DNA from: Papio anubis
Taxonomy: Eukaryota > Chordata > Mammalia > Primates > Cercopithecidae
DNA: 64,000 nt
Reading direction: 5' to 3'
Assembly (NCBI RefSeq): GCF_008728515.1
Contig: NC_044984.1
Coordinates: forward strand, 90,195,181-90,259,180
The notes under the pieces were generated by a model that did not search any database, was not told the origin of the DNA, and saw only the letters and a program-made list of their open reading frames with translations. How positions within the stretch are numbered: the stretch's first letter is position 1; every line of letters starts with the position of its first letter. Shown here piece after piece: positions 1 through 11,341 of this stretch. A program made the translations under genes and the position numbers.

Positions 1-979
1 CTCTATTATTGCCTGTCTAGGTAGATGACTGGGCTACTGCTTTAATGAAAAGATACAATTCTTGTGTTCACTTTATCTACTATTAAATGCCAAGACTGAT
101 GTTGTCCTCTAACTCAATGTCTGTCCAAAAGTGCTAAGTAAATACATAGACCCTCAATGCTCTTGGAGACTTTGACAGTTGACCAAAGTTAGTACAGGAA
201 GTCCCTAACTTACAACTGGGTTGTGCTCTAAAGATGTATTTGTAGGTCAGTTGTCTGGGCTTTAGAAGGCATTTTGTGTCTATTTTGTTTACTACCATAC
301 CCTCAGAGCCTGGGAAGGTGCTGGACACATAGAGGCACCCACATATTTGCCGAGTGACAGGATGAACTGGCCCCAAAAGTCTACTTCACTAATAATGTAA
401 TATAATTATGATTATTCATAATAGCACTTATATAGTACTTAGCCATTTATAAAACATGTTTATATATGCTTTATCTTATTCTTTCTCACATTGATCCAAC
501 TTTCAAAGGAAGAATCCAAGGCCCCTAAAATACAGAGATAGCCTTTCGGGGCACTTTTGAGATTTGAGTGTGCAATGAGAGAGATGGAACTAGACAGATA
601 ATAGCAGAAGTGGAGAACCCACTTAAGAGCTGGCACCACCAGAGCCTGGTGACAAACTAGAGCCCAACTCCTACACGCAGACTGCCATATCGTGTCCGGT
701 ATCATTATAAATATAGATAAATGTCATTCATTAATACAAAGCAGAGACTCAGAAAGAAAGACTTAGGGACTCCTTTCCTTTTTCCTCTGCCTTCCTTTTC
801 TTTGATAGTTAAGTGACATCCTTATGTTCAGTGGCTAAAAAGGGTGCTCCTCTTATGGTAGCAAGAAATAAGATTTCCCTAAAAGAGTTTCACCAAAGTT
901 ATGGGCTCCTGCGTAGCTAGCTGGAAGACTTAGTGATCTTGCTAAGCAGTGTCCAACACAAGCCCTCTTCTATTGGAGT
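1..979. other. Intronic DNA without recognised elements
   Basis: AT-rich single-copy-looking intron sequence. The stretch 385-445 resembles the tail of an old MIR but is too diverged to call. The two short open frames here have no recognisable content. Confidence 0.5.
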
Positions 980-1735
980 TGTTGGATGTAAAATATTTTC
1001 TTAAGTCATAATCTATATTCAGAGTTAAATGGGACATTCAAAGGTCTTGACCTAAGCCTCTGAATCTGGACATAAATCCTCTCTGTACCGTTTCTCACTG
1101 TAGATCATTCAGCCTTTGTGGAAACATTTCATGGGATGAGAAACTGAAGGGAGTTCATTTGGTCTTTGGATACATCGAGTTTTTTAGAAAGTTACTTGGT
1201 CATACTCTCGCCTTTTGAAAGCATCAGAGCTCATTTAATCCCTCTTCAAACATCTAAAGAATGCTAGCAATTCCTGAACATCCATAAATCCTCTCTCATA
1301 GGCGAAATATCCCAAGTTAATTGTTCATTATATAACGAGGTTTCTCATTGATCTCACCAGTTCTGCTCAGCTTTCTCTAGGTAGGAATATCTTGACCTGA
1401 GCATAATATTCTAGCTGTGCTTGCCTAGATGGGAAGACAGAAGGACTGTTCTCTTCTTTTGTTTGGAGCATTATTCTTCCATGAATGTAGCCTAAGATTG
1501 CATTCACTTTTTTGGCAGTCATGGTATACTATTGACTCACGTTGATCACAGCCAACTAAAACCTTCAGTTCTTTTTCACATGAATGGCTGATAAGTCACA
1601 CCTCTCTGGTATAGTACAGCTGATTTTTGTAAAAAGGAATTTATATTTATCACCGTTAAGTTTAATCTCATACATTTTACTCAAGAATCTTTCACACTGT
1701 CCCCTGAGTTTTCTTTCTTAAACAGTTCTGATTAT
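980..1735. repeat. Ancient interspersed repeat, family not assigned
   Basis: The part near 1490-1580 (a phrase meaning roughly 'GCCTAAGATTGCATT', then GGCAGTCATGG, then CCAACTAAAACC) belongs to an old mammalian repeat whose wording I recognise but whose name I cannot give. A related, more diverged copy appears at 22610-23140. Confidence 0.45.
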
Positions 1736-1739
1736 GTTA

Positions 1740-2030
1740 TCTCTACTCAGAAGAACTGTTGATGGATCTCCACTACCTACATGATTGAGTCCAAACTGCT
1801 TCCCATGGAGCACCCAGGGCGGACCTCATCTTCCTCCATCTCCCTTTCTTCCCCACCTCCCACCACACCACTCTCTCCAACCACTCTCAGGATTGGCTTT
1901 CCTTACCCAGGTGCACTTTTCCATGGAACTCCCTGCTCTACCTTTCAACTCTTACCCATCCTTTAAGAGACAGCAATTTGAAAGTCCCAATCAGACTGTG
2001 AACTCCTTAAAGACAGGAATATACTATAAT
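1740..2030 (+). repeat. L2 (LINE2) 3' fragment
   Basis: Contains L2-type phrases in order: 'gagtccaaactgcttcc', a CCTCATCTTCCTCC pyrimidine-rich region, 'ggaactccctgctctacc', and the 'gactgtgaactccttaaagaca' tail region. Degraded and non-coding. The 119-residue open frame across it is by chance. Confidence 0.65.
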
Positions 2031-4060
2031 GAGGTACAGGTAATAGCTCAGAAATTTCTCACAAAAAAGTTTACTTTGTTTGTTTTGGCAAGGAAAATAA
2101 TATTTAAACCTCTCTCACTGAAGAAAGTTTTCTCCCCCAACTAGTTTCTCCTCCCAGCTCCAAAAATGCAGGTGAATTGAATGTAGCTTAGCAGTGCTTA
2201 CGGAGAGAAAGTAACAAGCTTGGCCATTTATCCCAGTGAGCCAAATAGCTGCACAAGCTTGTCTACAGTGTCACAAGGCGGTTGTTTTTCAGAACCACAA
2301 AACAACTCCCCTTGCAACCAACTCAGCATTGTGACAAAGAGCCCAGCTGGGAGCATGAGGCACCCTTCCCAATCATTTCCCATATTGATGAAAAAACTAA
2401 ACAAACCCCCCAAGTGAACCTTCAGATGCATCTTACACTGTTTTCCAAGAGGTGGTGATAGATCTGTACCTTTCCATCTAAACAGGAGCCCTTTGTGCTA
2501 GGCCTTTGCAGACTGGGAATAGAGCCTGTGGTTTGGATTTGCAGAGGGATGGAACTCATGACATCGTCCTTGTTGAGATCACACTGACCAACTGCCTGCC
2601 CGAGAATCTGTCTTCCTAAATGGCTAACCTATGAGACACTTAGCAAGTTATCTCTCCAACACACTGTTTAGTGTGTCTGCACATCCCTTATTCTGCCATA
2701 AACGTGCTTTAAACCATATGAAGCAATACAAAGTTGTCATCAGTAACAATAACAACAATAGTGCAACAGTTGGTTTACTTGACCAACATCCATTGAATAT
2801 GTCAGGCAGCACATGAGATGCTAAGGTAGTGTTTCTCCAAGTGTGGTCTGGGCTACCTTAGGGAGCTCGCTAAAGAATGTGATAAGTGCTATGACAGAGG
2901 TGAATGTAGGATGCTGTGGGTGCACGCATGTGATGCATGTGTACACTGCACCTAACCCAGAATCTTGGTGCAAGGTGAAGTTTAAGCAAATTCCTTAAGG
3001 ATGAGTGGGAATGATCTAGTATTTCTCCATCTACCCTAAAATATTTGAGTGACTTAATTAGCTTAAATGAATGAGAGGCAGGACTAGGGGGAGGGGATCA
3101 GCAAAGGAGAGCCCTCCCCCACCAAGCCAAGGAGGGTCAGGGAGGAAGAAAGAACATGGCACCTGAGAGTGATCCAAGCAGTTCAATGGATCCAGCTAGA
3201 GGCTACAGCTAAGGAGGCAGGGATGAGACAGGAGGCCAGGGGGGCACTCAGACAGGGCCTAGCCAGCCGCATTCAAGAACGTGGACTTCATGACAATGCA
3301 ACTGGGGAGTCGCTGAAGAGTTTTAAGCAAGGAAGTAACATTTGTATTTTTAAAATTTCCTTGAGAATGCAGTATAGAGAATAAATTGGGGAGCAAGCAA
3401 GACAGAACAGAACGTTCAGGAGAATGCTGCAATTACGCAGAAGAAAAATAAGGGTGGTTTGCTCTAAGATAGTAGCTACAGGGATGGAGAGAGGCATACC
3501 CACTAAAGAGAGACCCAAGTGGCAGAATGGGAGAGGACCTGGTGGATGATCGAAGCTGGCTGAAGGAGAGAAAGGAATTGAGAGAAACTCTCAGCTTTTT
3601 GCTTTGACAGGCTTCTCTGGGTTAGACAGCAATGCCATGTATATATCTATTTTCTCTGTAAAGCAGGAGGCAAGCTCTTTAGCTGAGAGTGAGCAGGGGG
3701 TTTGCAGAGGGGTCAGGGAGAAGAGAGAAGCTTTGAAAGAGTCTCTGCAGGGAAGAAAGAGAGCGGAAGGGAAGAAGGACTTCCAGGGAAGTTTCAGGGC
3801 AAACTTAAGACTGGAAAACATAAAGGCATCTCTCAGTATGATTGTGTTGTTATTTTCTCCAGTAGAGTTCAGTTCTCTAGGCGAAGGAGCAAGAAGATGA
3901 ACAGTGAGATTAAGCTAGGATTGGGACGCGATGGAAGGATGAGAGGGCAGTGGAATTGAGAGAAAATCGTGGGGGCAAGCTAAGTATCACGTCCATTTTT
4001 ACAGACAAATAGGAGCCAGAGCACAGATAAAACAAGTGGTCTACTGGGACTTAACTTGGA
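2031..4060. other. Intronic DNA with traces of old repeats
   Basis: The segment 2870-3560 (for example 'gtgctatgacagaggtg', 'gcacctaacccag' and 'gttttaagcaaggaagtaac') reads like an ancient, widely dispersed mammalian repeat that I cannot name; 58510-58760 is a similar type. The rest (2040-2830, 3560-4060) shows nothing I recognise. Open frames around 3600-3960 are purine-rich and unconvincing. Confidence 0.45.
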
Positions 4061-4061
4061 A

Positions 4062-4810
4062 TCTTAAAAGAAAAACTTCAGCCAAATTCAATTTAAAGGA
4101 GTTTAATTGAGCAATGAACGACTTGCGAATTGGGCAGTCCCCAGAATCACAGCAGATTCAAAGAGATGCCACCGCAGCCAGTGGTGGAAGAAGATTTATA
4201 GACAAAAAAAAAAAAAAGAAATGATGTTCAGAAATTGCAAGTGAGGTACAGAAGAACTGGATTGGTACAGCTTGGCCTTTGCCTTATTTGAACACAATTT
4301 GAACATTCGGCAGCGTATGAATGGTTGAAGTATGGATGCTGGGATTGACCAAGACTCAGCTGTTGTTACAGGTGCATACTCCTAAATTAGGTTTTCAATC
4401 TTTTTTTTTTTTTTTTGAGATGGAGTTTCACTCTTGTCATCCAGGCTGGAGTGCAATGGTGCAATCTCCGCTTACTGCAACCTCCGTCTCCTGGGTTCAA
4501 GCGATTCTCCTGCCTCAGCCTCCCGAGTAGCTGGGATTATAAGCATGCACCACCACACTCAGCTAATTTTTGTCTTTTTAGTAGAGACGGGGTTTCACCA
4601 CGTTGGCCAGGCTGGTCTTGAACTCCTGATCTCAGGTGATCCACCTGCCTCGGCCTCCCAAACTGCTGGGATTACAGGCATGAGTCACCACTCTCAGCCA
4701 GTTTTCAATCTTGTTTACCTATTAAATTAGGTTACAGTTTGTCCACAGCGGCTCAGATATAGAAGTACAGAGTCCTTCTCAGGCCATATTTAATTTGCTT
4801 TAACAGAAGT
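4062..4810. repeat. LTR-like medium-reiterated repeat, split by an Alu
   Basis: The flanks of the Alu at 4401-4700 form one unit beginning 'aacttcagccaaattcaa' and continuing through 'gagcaatgaacgacttgcg' and 'ttgccttatttgaacac' to about 4810. I associate this wording with an endogenous-retrovirus type LTR, but I am not sure of the family. No coding sequence. Confidence 0.4.
4401..4700 (-). mobile_element. Alu
   Basis: Antisense Alu with its T-run (A-tail) at 4401-4416. The 10-bp direct repeat gttttcaatc at 4391-4400 and 4701-4710 marks the target-site duplication. Confidence 0.95.
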
Positions 4811-6373
4811 GAAAATCAGAAAGAGAAATGGCCAGAAGCGACAAACGGGAATGAGTAAGAAAGGTGGGATGTAGGGGCTGCCAATCACCTGGTTTTGGTT
4901 TCTGCAAACTACACTTTCTCAGCACACTCCCCTCCTCAGAGAGGGTGTCCCAGTGGGCTTACATTCTTCTGAGCTTTCCTGATCATCAGAGAGGGAGCTA
5001 TGGTTACAAAAGGAAGAGCTTTGCACCCATTTGGATGTGTTAGGATGGAGGGCAAGGATGAGGGCTCCCGGAGAGTGAGGTGCCAGGCTCTCCTGATGCA
5101 GCACCAGTTTGATGTAAACTCCATTTACCTTTTTATTTGGGGGTGGTGGTGGGATCCGCGGCTATTTATTGGGACACAGAGTATGGGAGAAGTGTAGGCA
5201 TCTGTTACAAAAGAAACTGGTGGAAAACCTCAAGGGCCTCAGAAGGGCCAGATTGGCTGAAACAAAAAGAAACAGAAATTCTTGACATAGATTAAACAGT
5301 GTAAGAGGGTGATCACATCTTCTCTCTTCAATTCAACTTTAAAACAGTGAAGCCTTTTTCAGTAGCAGCCAGAAGACACAGTCAGCACAAATGAACATGA
5401 TGCCATGTAGAAAGCATGTGAATATTTTTCATAATTATTTTTGTTTTAGGAACCGGGATTATGAAGTGTAAAGTAACATCAGCAAACATAGCGGAGGCCT
5501 GGGAAGACTTCTGCTCCTCTGCCAGTGGCAGGAAGGGGAGGAAGAGAAGAGAAATACGACATAGAAAGAAGGGTGTTGTTCTGTTTCTGTTTGCTCATTA
5601 GCAAGATGAAGCATCCAGGAAGAGAATTTGTTTCTTAGAGATAAACTGAGTGTATGCAAACTGCCCAGCACTGAAACTGTTGTATTCTACGATGATCTCT
5701 GAACGTTGGTTTTCCCTTGTCCTCCTTAACAGAACAATTAAATATTAATATATTCAATACTTATTAGAAGATTAATTTTTTTTAAATTCTGCACACAAAT
5801 TGAAATTGTGAAAGTATAAACCCTTTTACTTAAATAGGATTGTCAAGGTAGACGCTCTCCATCAAATTCTGTAAATCAAATTTCATAACATTAAGCAGAA
5901 AAATGTGTACAATGCTATATTTTAACTTTGTTTCCAATACTGTGATAATCCAGGGGCATTCCAAAAAATTGCTCCGATTACTGAATTTTTGAGAGTCAAA
6001 AAAGGGTGAAAAGTTAGATAATTTCAACATGAATGGAATATGAGGCCCTCAAAATCTGAAGGTCTCTAAAATCAACATTTCTCTTTCAGCACAGTATTTT
6101 CAAAGTTCTCTTCCTCCTTCAATATAGCATTCCAACTATTGCTCCCTCTCCCTTTTCCATCATGATTTGTTATCCTGTTAGTACTTTGCCTTGTCCCTGC
6201 TTGTTTTAGGTCATGTTTTGAAAATGTGAAATTGCTGTTCCCAACTTCTCTCTCACCTGTCATTTTAGAGTTTGCACGCACCATTCTGACAATGGTAACC
6301 CAACATAAATCAATTCATGTTGTTGCTTAATTGAACAAAAGTTGGACCCATAAATTAGTGAGATCTGTTTTCT
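4811..6373. other. Intronic DNA, nothing recognised
   Basis: AT-rich, no gene-like frame and no clear mobile element. A G-rich run (GGGGGTGGTGGTGGG) occurs at about 5141-5154. Confidence 0.5.
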
Positions 6374-6659
6374 TTCTTTTTTTTTGAGACAGGGTTTCAC
6401 TCTGTTGCCCAGACTGGAGTGCAGTGGTGTGATCATGGTTCACTGCAGCTTCAGCCTTTCTAGGCTCAGTGATCCTCCCACCTCAGCCTCCCAAGTAGCT
6501 GGGACTACAGGTGTGTGCCACCACATCCAGCTAATTTTTGTAGAGAGGGGGTTTCGCCATGTTACACAGGCTGGTCTCAAACTCCTGGACTCAAGCAATC
6601 CACCCACTTAAGCCTCCCAAAGTGGTGGGATTATAGGCATGAGCCACCGTGTCCACCCA
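6374..6659 (-). mobile_element. Alu
   Basis: Antisense Alu: T-run near 6379-6386, then the usual 'gagacagggtttcactctgt' start and a terminal 'catgagccaccgtg'. Confidence 0.93.
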
Positions 6660-6753
6660 AGATTAGTTGCAAAAGTGTTTTCAATAATGGCAGCATTAAT
6701 GGACTAAGTTTAATCCTCCCTTTGGCTCAGTTCTTAGAACTTTCTCTTTTTTC

Positions 6754-7023
6754 TTTTTTTTTTTTTTTTTTGAGGTGAAGTCTCACTCTGTAGCTCAGGC
6801 TTGAGTGCAATGGCATGATCTTGGCTCACTATAACTTCTACCTCCTGGGTTCAAGTGATTCTTCTGCCTCAGCCTCCTGAGTAGCTGGGATTGCAGGCGC
6901 CCACCACCTTGCCCAGCTAATTTCTTTGCACTTTGAGAGGCTGAGGCGGGCGGATCACCTGAGGTCAGGAGTTCAAGACCAGCCTGGCCAACATAGTGAA
7001 ACCCTGTCTCTACTAAAAATACA
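6754..7023 (-). mobile_element. Alu with inverted 5' part
   Basis: 6754-6920 reads as an antisense Alu from the A-tail to the middle linker ('cagctaattt'). At about 6925 it switches to sense orientation ('gcactttgagaggctgag' to 'tctctactaaaaatac', ending 7023). The whole is flanked by a perfect 18-bp direct repeat at 6736-6753 and 7024-7041, so it is one insertion event with an internal inversion, not two Alus. Confidence 0.9.
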
Positions 7024-7587
7024 AGAACTTTCTCTTTTTTCAATCCATACTCACTCCCTTGGCAATCTCATCCAGCTTCATAGCTTTAAATCTCACACAT
7101 ATATTTGGTCCAGCCCACTTTTCTGAACTCTAAACTCCATTGGCCTCCTAAGTATCTCCATGTGGATGTCTAAAAGGCAACTCATACTTAACATGTCTGA
7201 AAATGAGTTCCTGGTCTTCCTCTCCAGATCTGATCCCCGGCAAGTCTTCTCCATCTCAGTAAATGACCACTGCATTCTTCCAGGTGCTCAAACTAAAAAC
7301 ATACTTACTTCTTTCTCTTACACTCTACATCCAACCTGTCAGCAAATGCTGTTGGTTCTATCAACAAAATAGATCCAGAATTCAACCACTTTTCACCGTT
7401 TCTACCTCTGCCCTCTGTCCCATGCACCAATGAGTCTTGCCTGAATTATTGCAATAGGATTCTAAATGGTCCCCCTGCCTCTTCCCTCACCCTTCTTCCC
7501 TCTTTGGTCTTTTCTTAACACACAAGCCAGAGTAATCCTACTAAAAATAGATAATATCACCCCACAACTTAAAATCTCAAAATCACC

Positions 7588-7907
7588 AATGGCTTTTTTT
7601 TTTTTTTAATTATTGTTTTTTTTTGAGATGGAGTTTCACTCGTTTGCCCAGGCTGGAGTAAAGTGGCATGATCTCGGCTCACTGCAACCTCTGCCCTCTA
7701 GGGTTCATGTGATTCTCATGCCTCCACTTCCCTAGTAGCTGGAATTTCAGGCACCCGCCACCATGCCCGGCTAATTTTTGTATTTGTAGTAGAGACAGGG
7801 TTTCACCATGTTGGTCAGGCTGGTCTCGAACTCCAGATCTCAGGTGATTCACCAGCCTTGGCCTCCCAAAGTGCTAGGATCATAGGCATGAGCCACCGCG
7901 CCCGGCC
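7588..7907 (-). mobile_element. Alu
   Basis: Antisense Alu with a T-rich tail at 7593-7623 and a CCGCGCCCGGCC end. It sits inside L2, with an imperfect flanking repeat (ccaatggct / ccaatagct). Confidence 0.93.
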
Positions 7908-8869
7908 TCCAATAGCTTCTAATATCACCCAGACTAAAAACAAATGACTTTATAAGTAAGCCCAGAATAACATATGGTTCAAATTGGGGCTCCTTTGAGG
8001 GAATGCTAAAAATAATGAACAGGATTGAATTGATCTAGGCATAAGTTTGGGTCATCCTGGGCACCCCTTTTTGAGGGCCCACATGCCCACACTTCCCCAT
8101 CACTCTGATCTCATCTACTACACTGCACCTGGACCCCTGAGCTTTGGTACCAACCTCCTGGAAGACTGGAAGGTGCCAGGCAGACTTCCTCAAGGCCTTT
8201 GCTCTTCTCTATGTATGTCCACAACTCACCTCTACTTTCCTTTGGGTCCTTATTCGAAAGTCTCAATGAGGCTTTCTCTGGGAGCCCCATCTCAACATAA
8301 GCCCCTTCTCCCCACCAGCACCCATCTCTGCTTTATTTTTTTTCCTTTGTACTTATCACTATGTAACATTCTACATATTTTACTTATTTACTTTATTTAG
8401 CACCTTACATTTAAAATATGATGCAAGGCGAAACATTAATACGTTAGATGACTTCATTAGAAATACTACTTAAAGTAGGTACTAACTAGAGAAAAAGTAC
8501 TTCCCCTCCCTGCAAAAACCAAACCGATCAAACAACAAAGTATGCTAAGTGGTACTGAAGAACTGTGATGTTCATTCCCATACAGCTTATTTTAAATGAT
8601 CTTGGATAACGCTAAGTGCAGAGTCTTCATTTGTTATAGATACTTCTTCTATCTAACGTAAAAGCAGTAACTTTATTATGCAAAGTGCATACCACCATAT
8701 TACAAATTATCAGTCAAACTATATGTTGTATACAATACCTACTGATTACCAGAGAAATTTAGTTTTAGTTTTTCTCTTTTTTAAAAAAAAAATTTGGAGT
8801 TATAATAAAGCCTAATCATATAAATAACTTCAAGGCAAACTAATCCCAGCTCTGGAATAGGTTAGCTCA

Positions 8870-9060
8870 ATAATTATAGCTATTATTTGACTCTGACTGC
8901 GTTATTTCAACTCACTGGGTTTCAGTTTCTTTGTCTGTAAAAGAGAGTTAATATTGGTGCTTAACTAAGGAGCTTCTTGTGAGAATAAGGGACGCAGTGC
9001 ACTGGGAGTACCTGGCAGGTGGAAAGGCTTCAATAGCTATTAGCAGCCATCATAACTTGT
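8870..9060 (+). repeat. MIR SINE
   Basis: MIR-type 3' part: 'gggtttcagtttctttgtctgtaaa' wording followed by 'gagaataagg' and 'cctggcaggtggaaaggc'. Degraded. Confidence 0.6.
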
Positions 9061-9199
9061 GACTACTGCTACTGCGGAAATAGGCATGAACAGATTTCAC
9101 CAATGGAATACAACAAGTAGTTAACCGAACAGTTGTGCTTAGAAAGCATTCCTACTCATATACGACTTTGTTTTATCTTTTATGAAATTCCAAATATTG

Positions 9200-9498
9200 G
9201 CCCGGCGCGGTGGCTCACGCCTGTAATCCCAGCACTTTGAGAGGCCGGGGCGGGCGGATCACAAGGTCAGAAGATAGAGACCATCCTGGCTAACACGATG
9301 AAACCCCGTCTCTACTAAAAATACAAAAAATTAGCCGAGCGCGGTGGCGGCGCCTGTAGTCCCAGCTACTCGGGAGGCTGAGGCAGGAGAATGGCGTGAA
9401 CCTGGGAGGCGGAGCTTGCAGTGAGCTGAGATCGCGCCACTGCCCTCCAGCCTGGGCGACAGAGGAAGATTCCATCTCAAAAAAAAAAAAAAAAAAAA
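9200..9498 (+). mobile_element. Alu (Y-like)
   Basis: Sense Alu from GCCCGGCGCGG to an A-run ending at 9498. The direct repeat ccaaatattg at 9190-9199 and 9500-9509 is the target duplication. Confidence 0.95.
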
Positions 9499-9834
9499 TC
9501 CAAATATTGCTTAACATATCATAAATGTAAATGCCCACAAAACCATGATTAAGTAATTTATCATTTTCTGCACACTTATGCCATACTGACTTTATCACAA
9601 GATACTGAAACACAGCCCTTTCCATGGCCTGGAGACAAATGAATACTTGGATCTTGAAAGGCGTATTATCTACACAACGTATTTGGGGGATTAAGCATGC
9701 ACTATCTCATATTATTTAATGAATCAGTCCATAAATTATCATGTTTACTCACTCACCCAGTAGGTTGTAAGGAGTGTGAAGGAAAGGAATGTATGTAGTT
9801 TTTGTATCTTTCACACTACTTGACTTGGCACAAA

Positions 9835-9965
9835 GGCATTTCAACTTAGTATAGTGGAAATAGCACTGGGCTAGAAGTCAGGAAACACAGATTTCAGCTG
9901 AGTAATTGAAGACAAGTCACTTCAACTATCTTCAGGCTGCAGATTACTCATAAGTAATATTCTTT
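9835..9965 (+). repeat. MIR SINE
   Basis: tRNA-derived MIR core: 'agtatagtggaaatagcac', 'gctagaagtcagg', 'gacaagtcacttcaac'. Degraded. Confidence 0.6.
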
Positions 9966-10212
9966 TCCATTAACAACATTTAGACTCCTTTTCAAATGCT
10001 CTCATTCTAAGGAACACTAGCAAAAGGGGTTTTTACCAATGAATGTTGGGTTAATTACTATCCAACATCATTTTCCCATGCCTACCAGGTGAAAGAAATG
10101 TGACCCTTAATTATAGGGTTTGTTCACCCATGAAAACTTGCCAGGAACTCATGGTCCTTGTCACTGTCCTTTCTGTCAGACACAAATCCTTCAATTTGTT
10201 TTAAAGATAGAA

Positions 10213-10390
10213 AACCTGGGTGGAAGGAGGGCGAGCATCAGGAAGAATAACTAATGGTGCTGGGCTTAGTACCAATCCTGTGCAATAGGATGATCTGTGC
10301 AGCAAACCGCTATGGCACACGTTTACCTGTGTAACAAATCTGCATATCCTGCACATGTGCCCCTGCACTTAAAAGTTGGAAATAAAATTG
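10213..10390 (+). mobile_element. L1 3' end fragment
   Basis: Only the terminal 3'UTR is present: 'ctaatggtgctgggcttagt', 'gcagcaaaccgctatggcac', 'cctgcacttaaaagttgg' and the polyadenylation signal aataaa. Confidence 0.85.
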
Positions 10391-10554
10391 TTAAGCTTGA
10401 CTCTCTCATCTTACCATGTCACTTCTATATCTCCGTTTGTTTATGTTCCCCATTTCTCTTTTTTCTGCTTTAATTGAATAAAAGTAATAATCAATTTTTA
10501 AAAATAGAAAAATAGCAGACCTTCCTCTGCCAGCATTCCCCATCCCCTGCCCGG

Positions 10555-10775
10555 TTTTGTTTTGTCTCCTTAGTATTTACCACACTCCAACATAACATGG
10601 ATTTTACCTATTTGTTCTCTATCTCCCCATCCCCACATTAGAATCTGAGGTTCATGGGTACCAGGATTTTTATGTGTTTGGTTCACTGCCATGTCCATGC
10701 CACCTGGAATGGGATCTGACACATAGTAGCTTGAAAATTATTTGAATAAATGGGTGAATAAACATTATTTAAGAT
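10555..10775 (+). repeat. L2 3' end fragment
   Basis: 'ccccacattagaatctgagg' to 'gatctgacacatagtagc' and 'gaataaatgggtgaataaac', the standard L2 3' terminal wording. Confidence 0.7.
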
Positions 10776-11031
10776 CCTCTATTGGTTGCCCTTCCCACAC
10801 CATAACTAATCTCATGTGACTACCAACTCATCTTCTCCACGTTAACCAAGGTTTCTGATCCTCATCCCTGGCCCAGGGCTTATTCATTTCTCCCTGCTTG
10901 TCATATCACTCATTTATTCATTCAGTTACAGACATATTGACTGCCTACTGTGATCCAAGCAATGTGCTAAATGCTAGGGACATACAGGTAAATAAAACGG
11001 ATACAAGTCTTACCCTCTTTACTAATCCTTT
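10776..11031. other. Short intronic stretch with L2-like remnant
   Basis: 10905-11025 ('attcattcagttacagac', 'caatgtgctaaatgctaggg') resembles an L2 or MIR-derived segment; the rest shows nothing. Confidence 0.45.
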
Positions 11032-11341
11032 ACTTTTTTTTTCTTTTTTTTTTTTTTTTTGAGACAGAGTCTCACTCTGTCACCCAGGCTGGGGTGCAGG
11101 GGCGTGATTTCGGCTCACTGCAACCTCCGCCTCCCAGGTTCAAGCAATTCTCGTGCCTCAGCTTCCTGAGTAGCTGGGATTACAGGTGTGTGCCACCACA
11201 CCTGGCTAAATTTTTTTATATTTTTAGTAGAGACAGGGTTTCACCATGTTGGCCAGGCTGGTCTTGAACCCCTGACCTTAGGTGATCTGCCTGCCTCCCA
11301 AAGCGCTGGGATTACAGGCGTGAGCCACCGTGCCCAGCCCA
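11032..11341 (-). mobile_element. Alu
   Basis: Antisense Alu with a T-rich tail (11034-11060), complete to 'gagccaccgtgcccagcc'. Confidence 0.94.

Larger units (their letters stand above)
6660..8400 (+). repeat. L2 (LINE2) fragment, interrupted by two Alus
   Basis: 7042-7587 holds L2-type text ('ggcaatctcatccagcttc', 'tctaaaaggcaactcatac', 'taacatgtctgaaaatgag'). 7920-8400 continues with 'caaggcctttgctcttctc', 'tctcaatgaggctttctct' and 'cttatcactatgtaacatt'. The 117-residue open frame at 8047-8400 is a remnant of this element's 3' end, not a gene. Confidence 0.75.
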
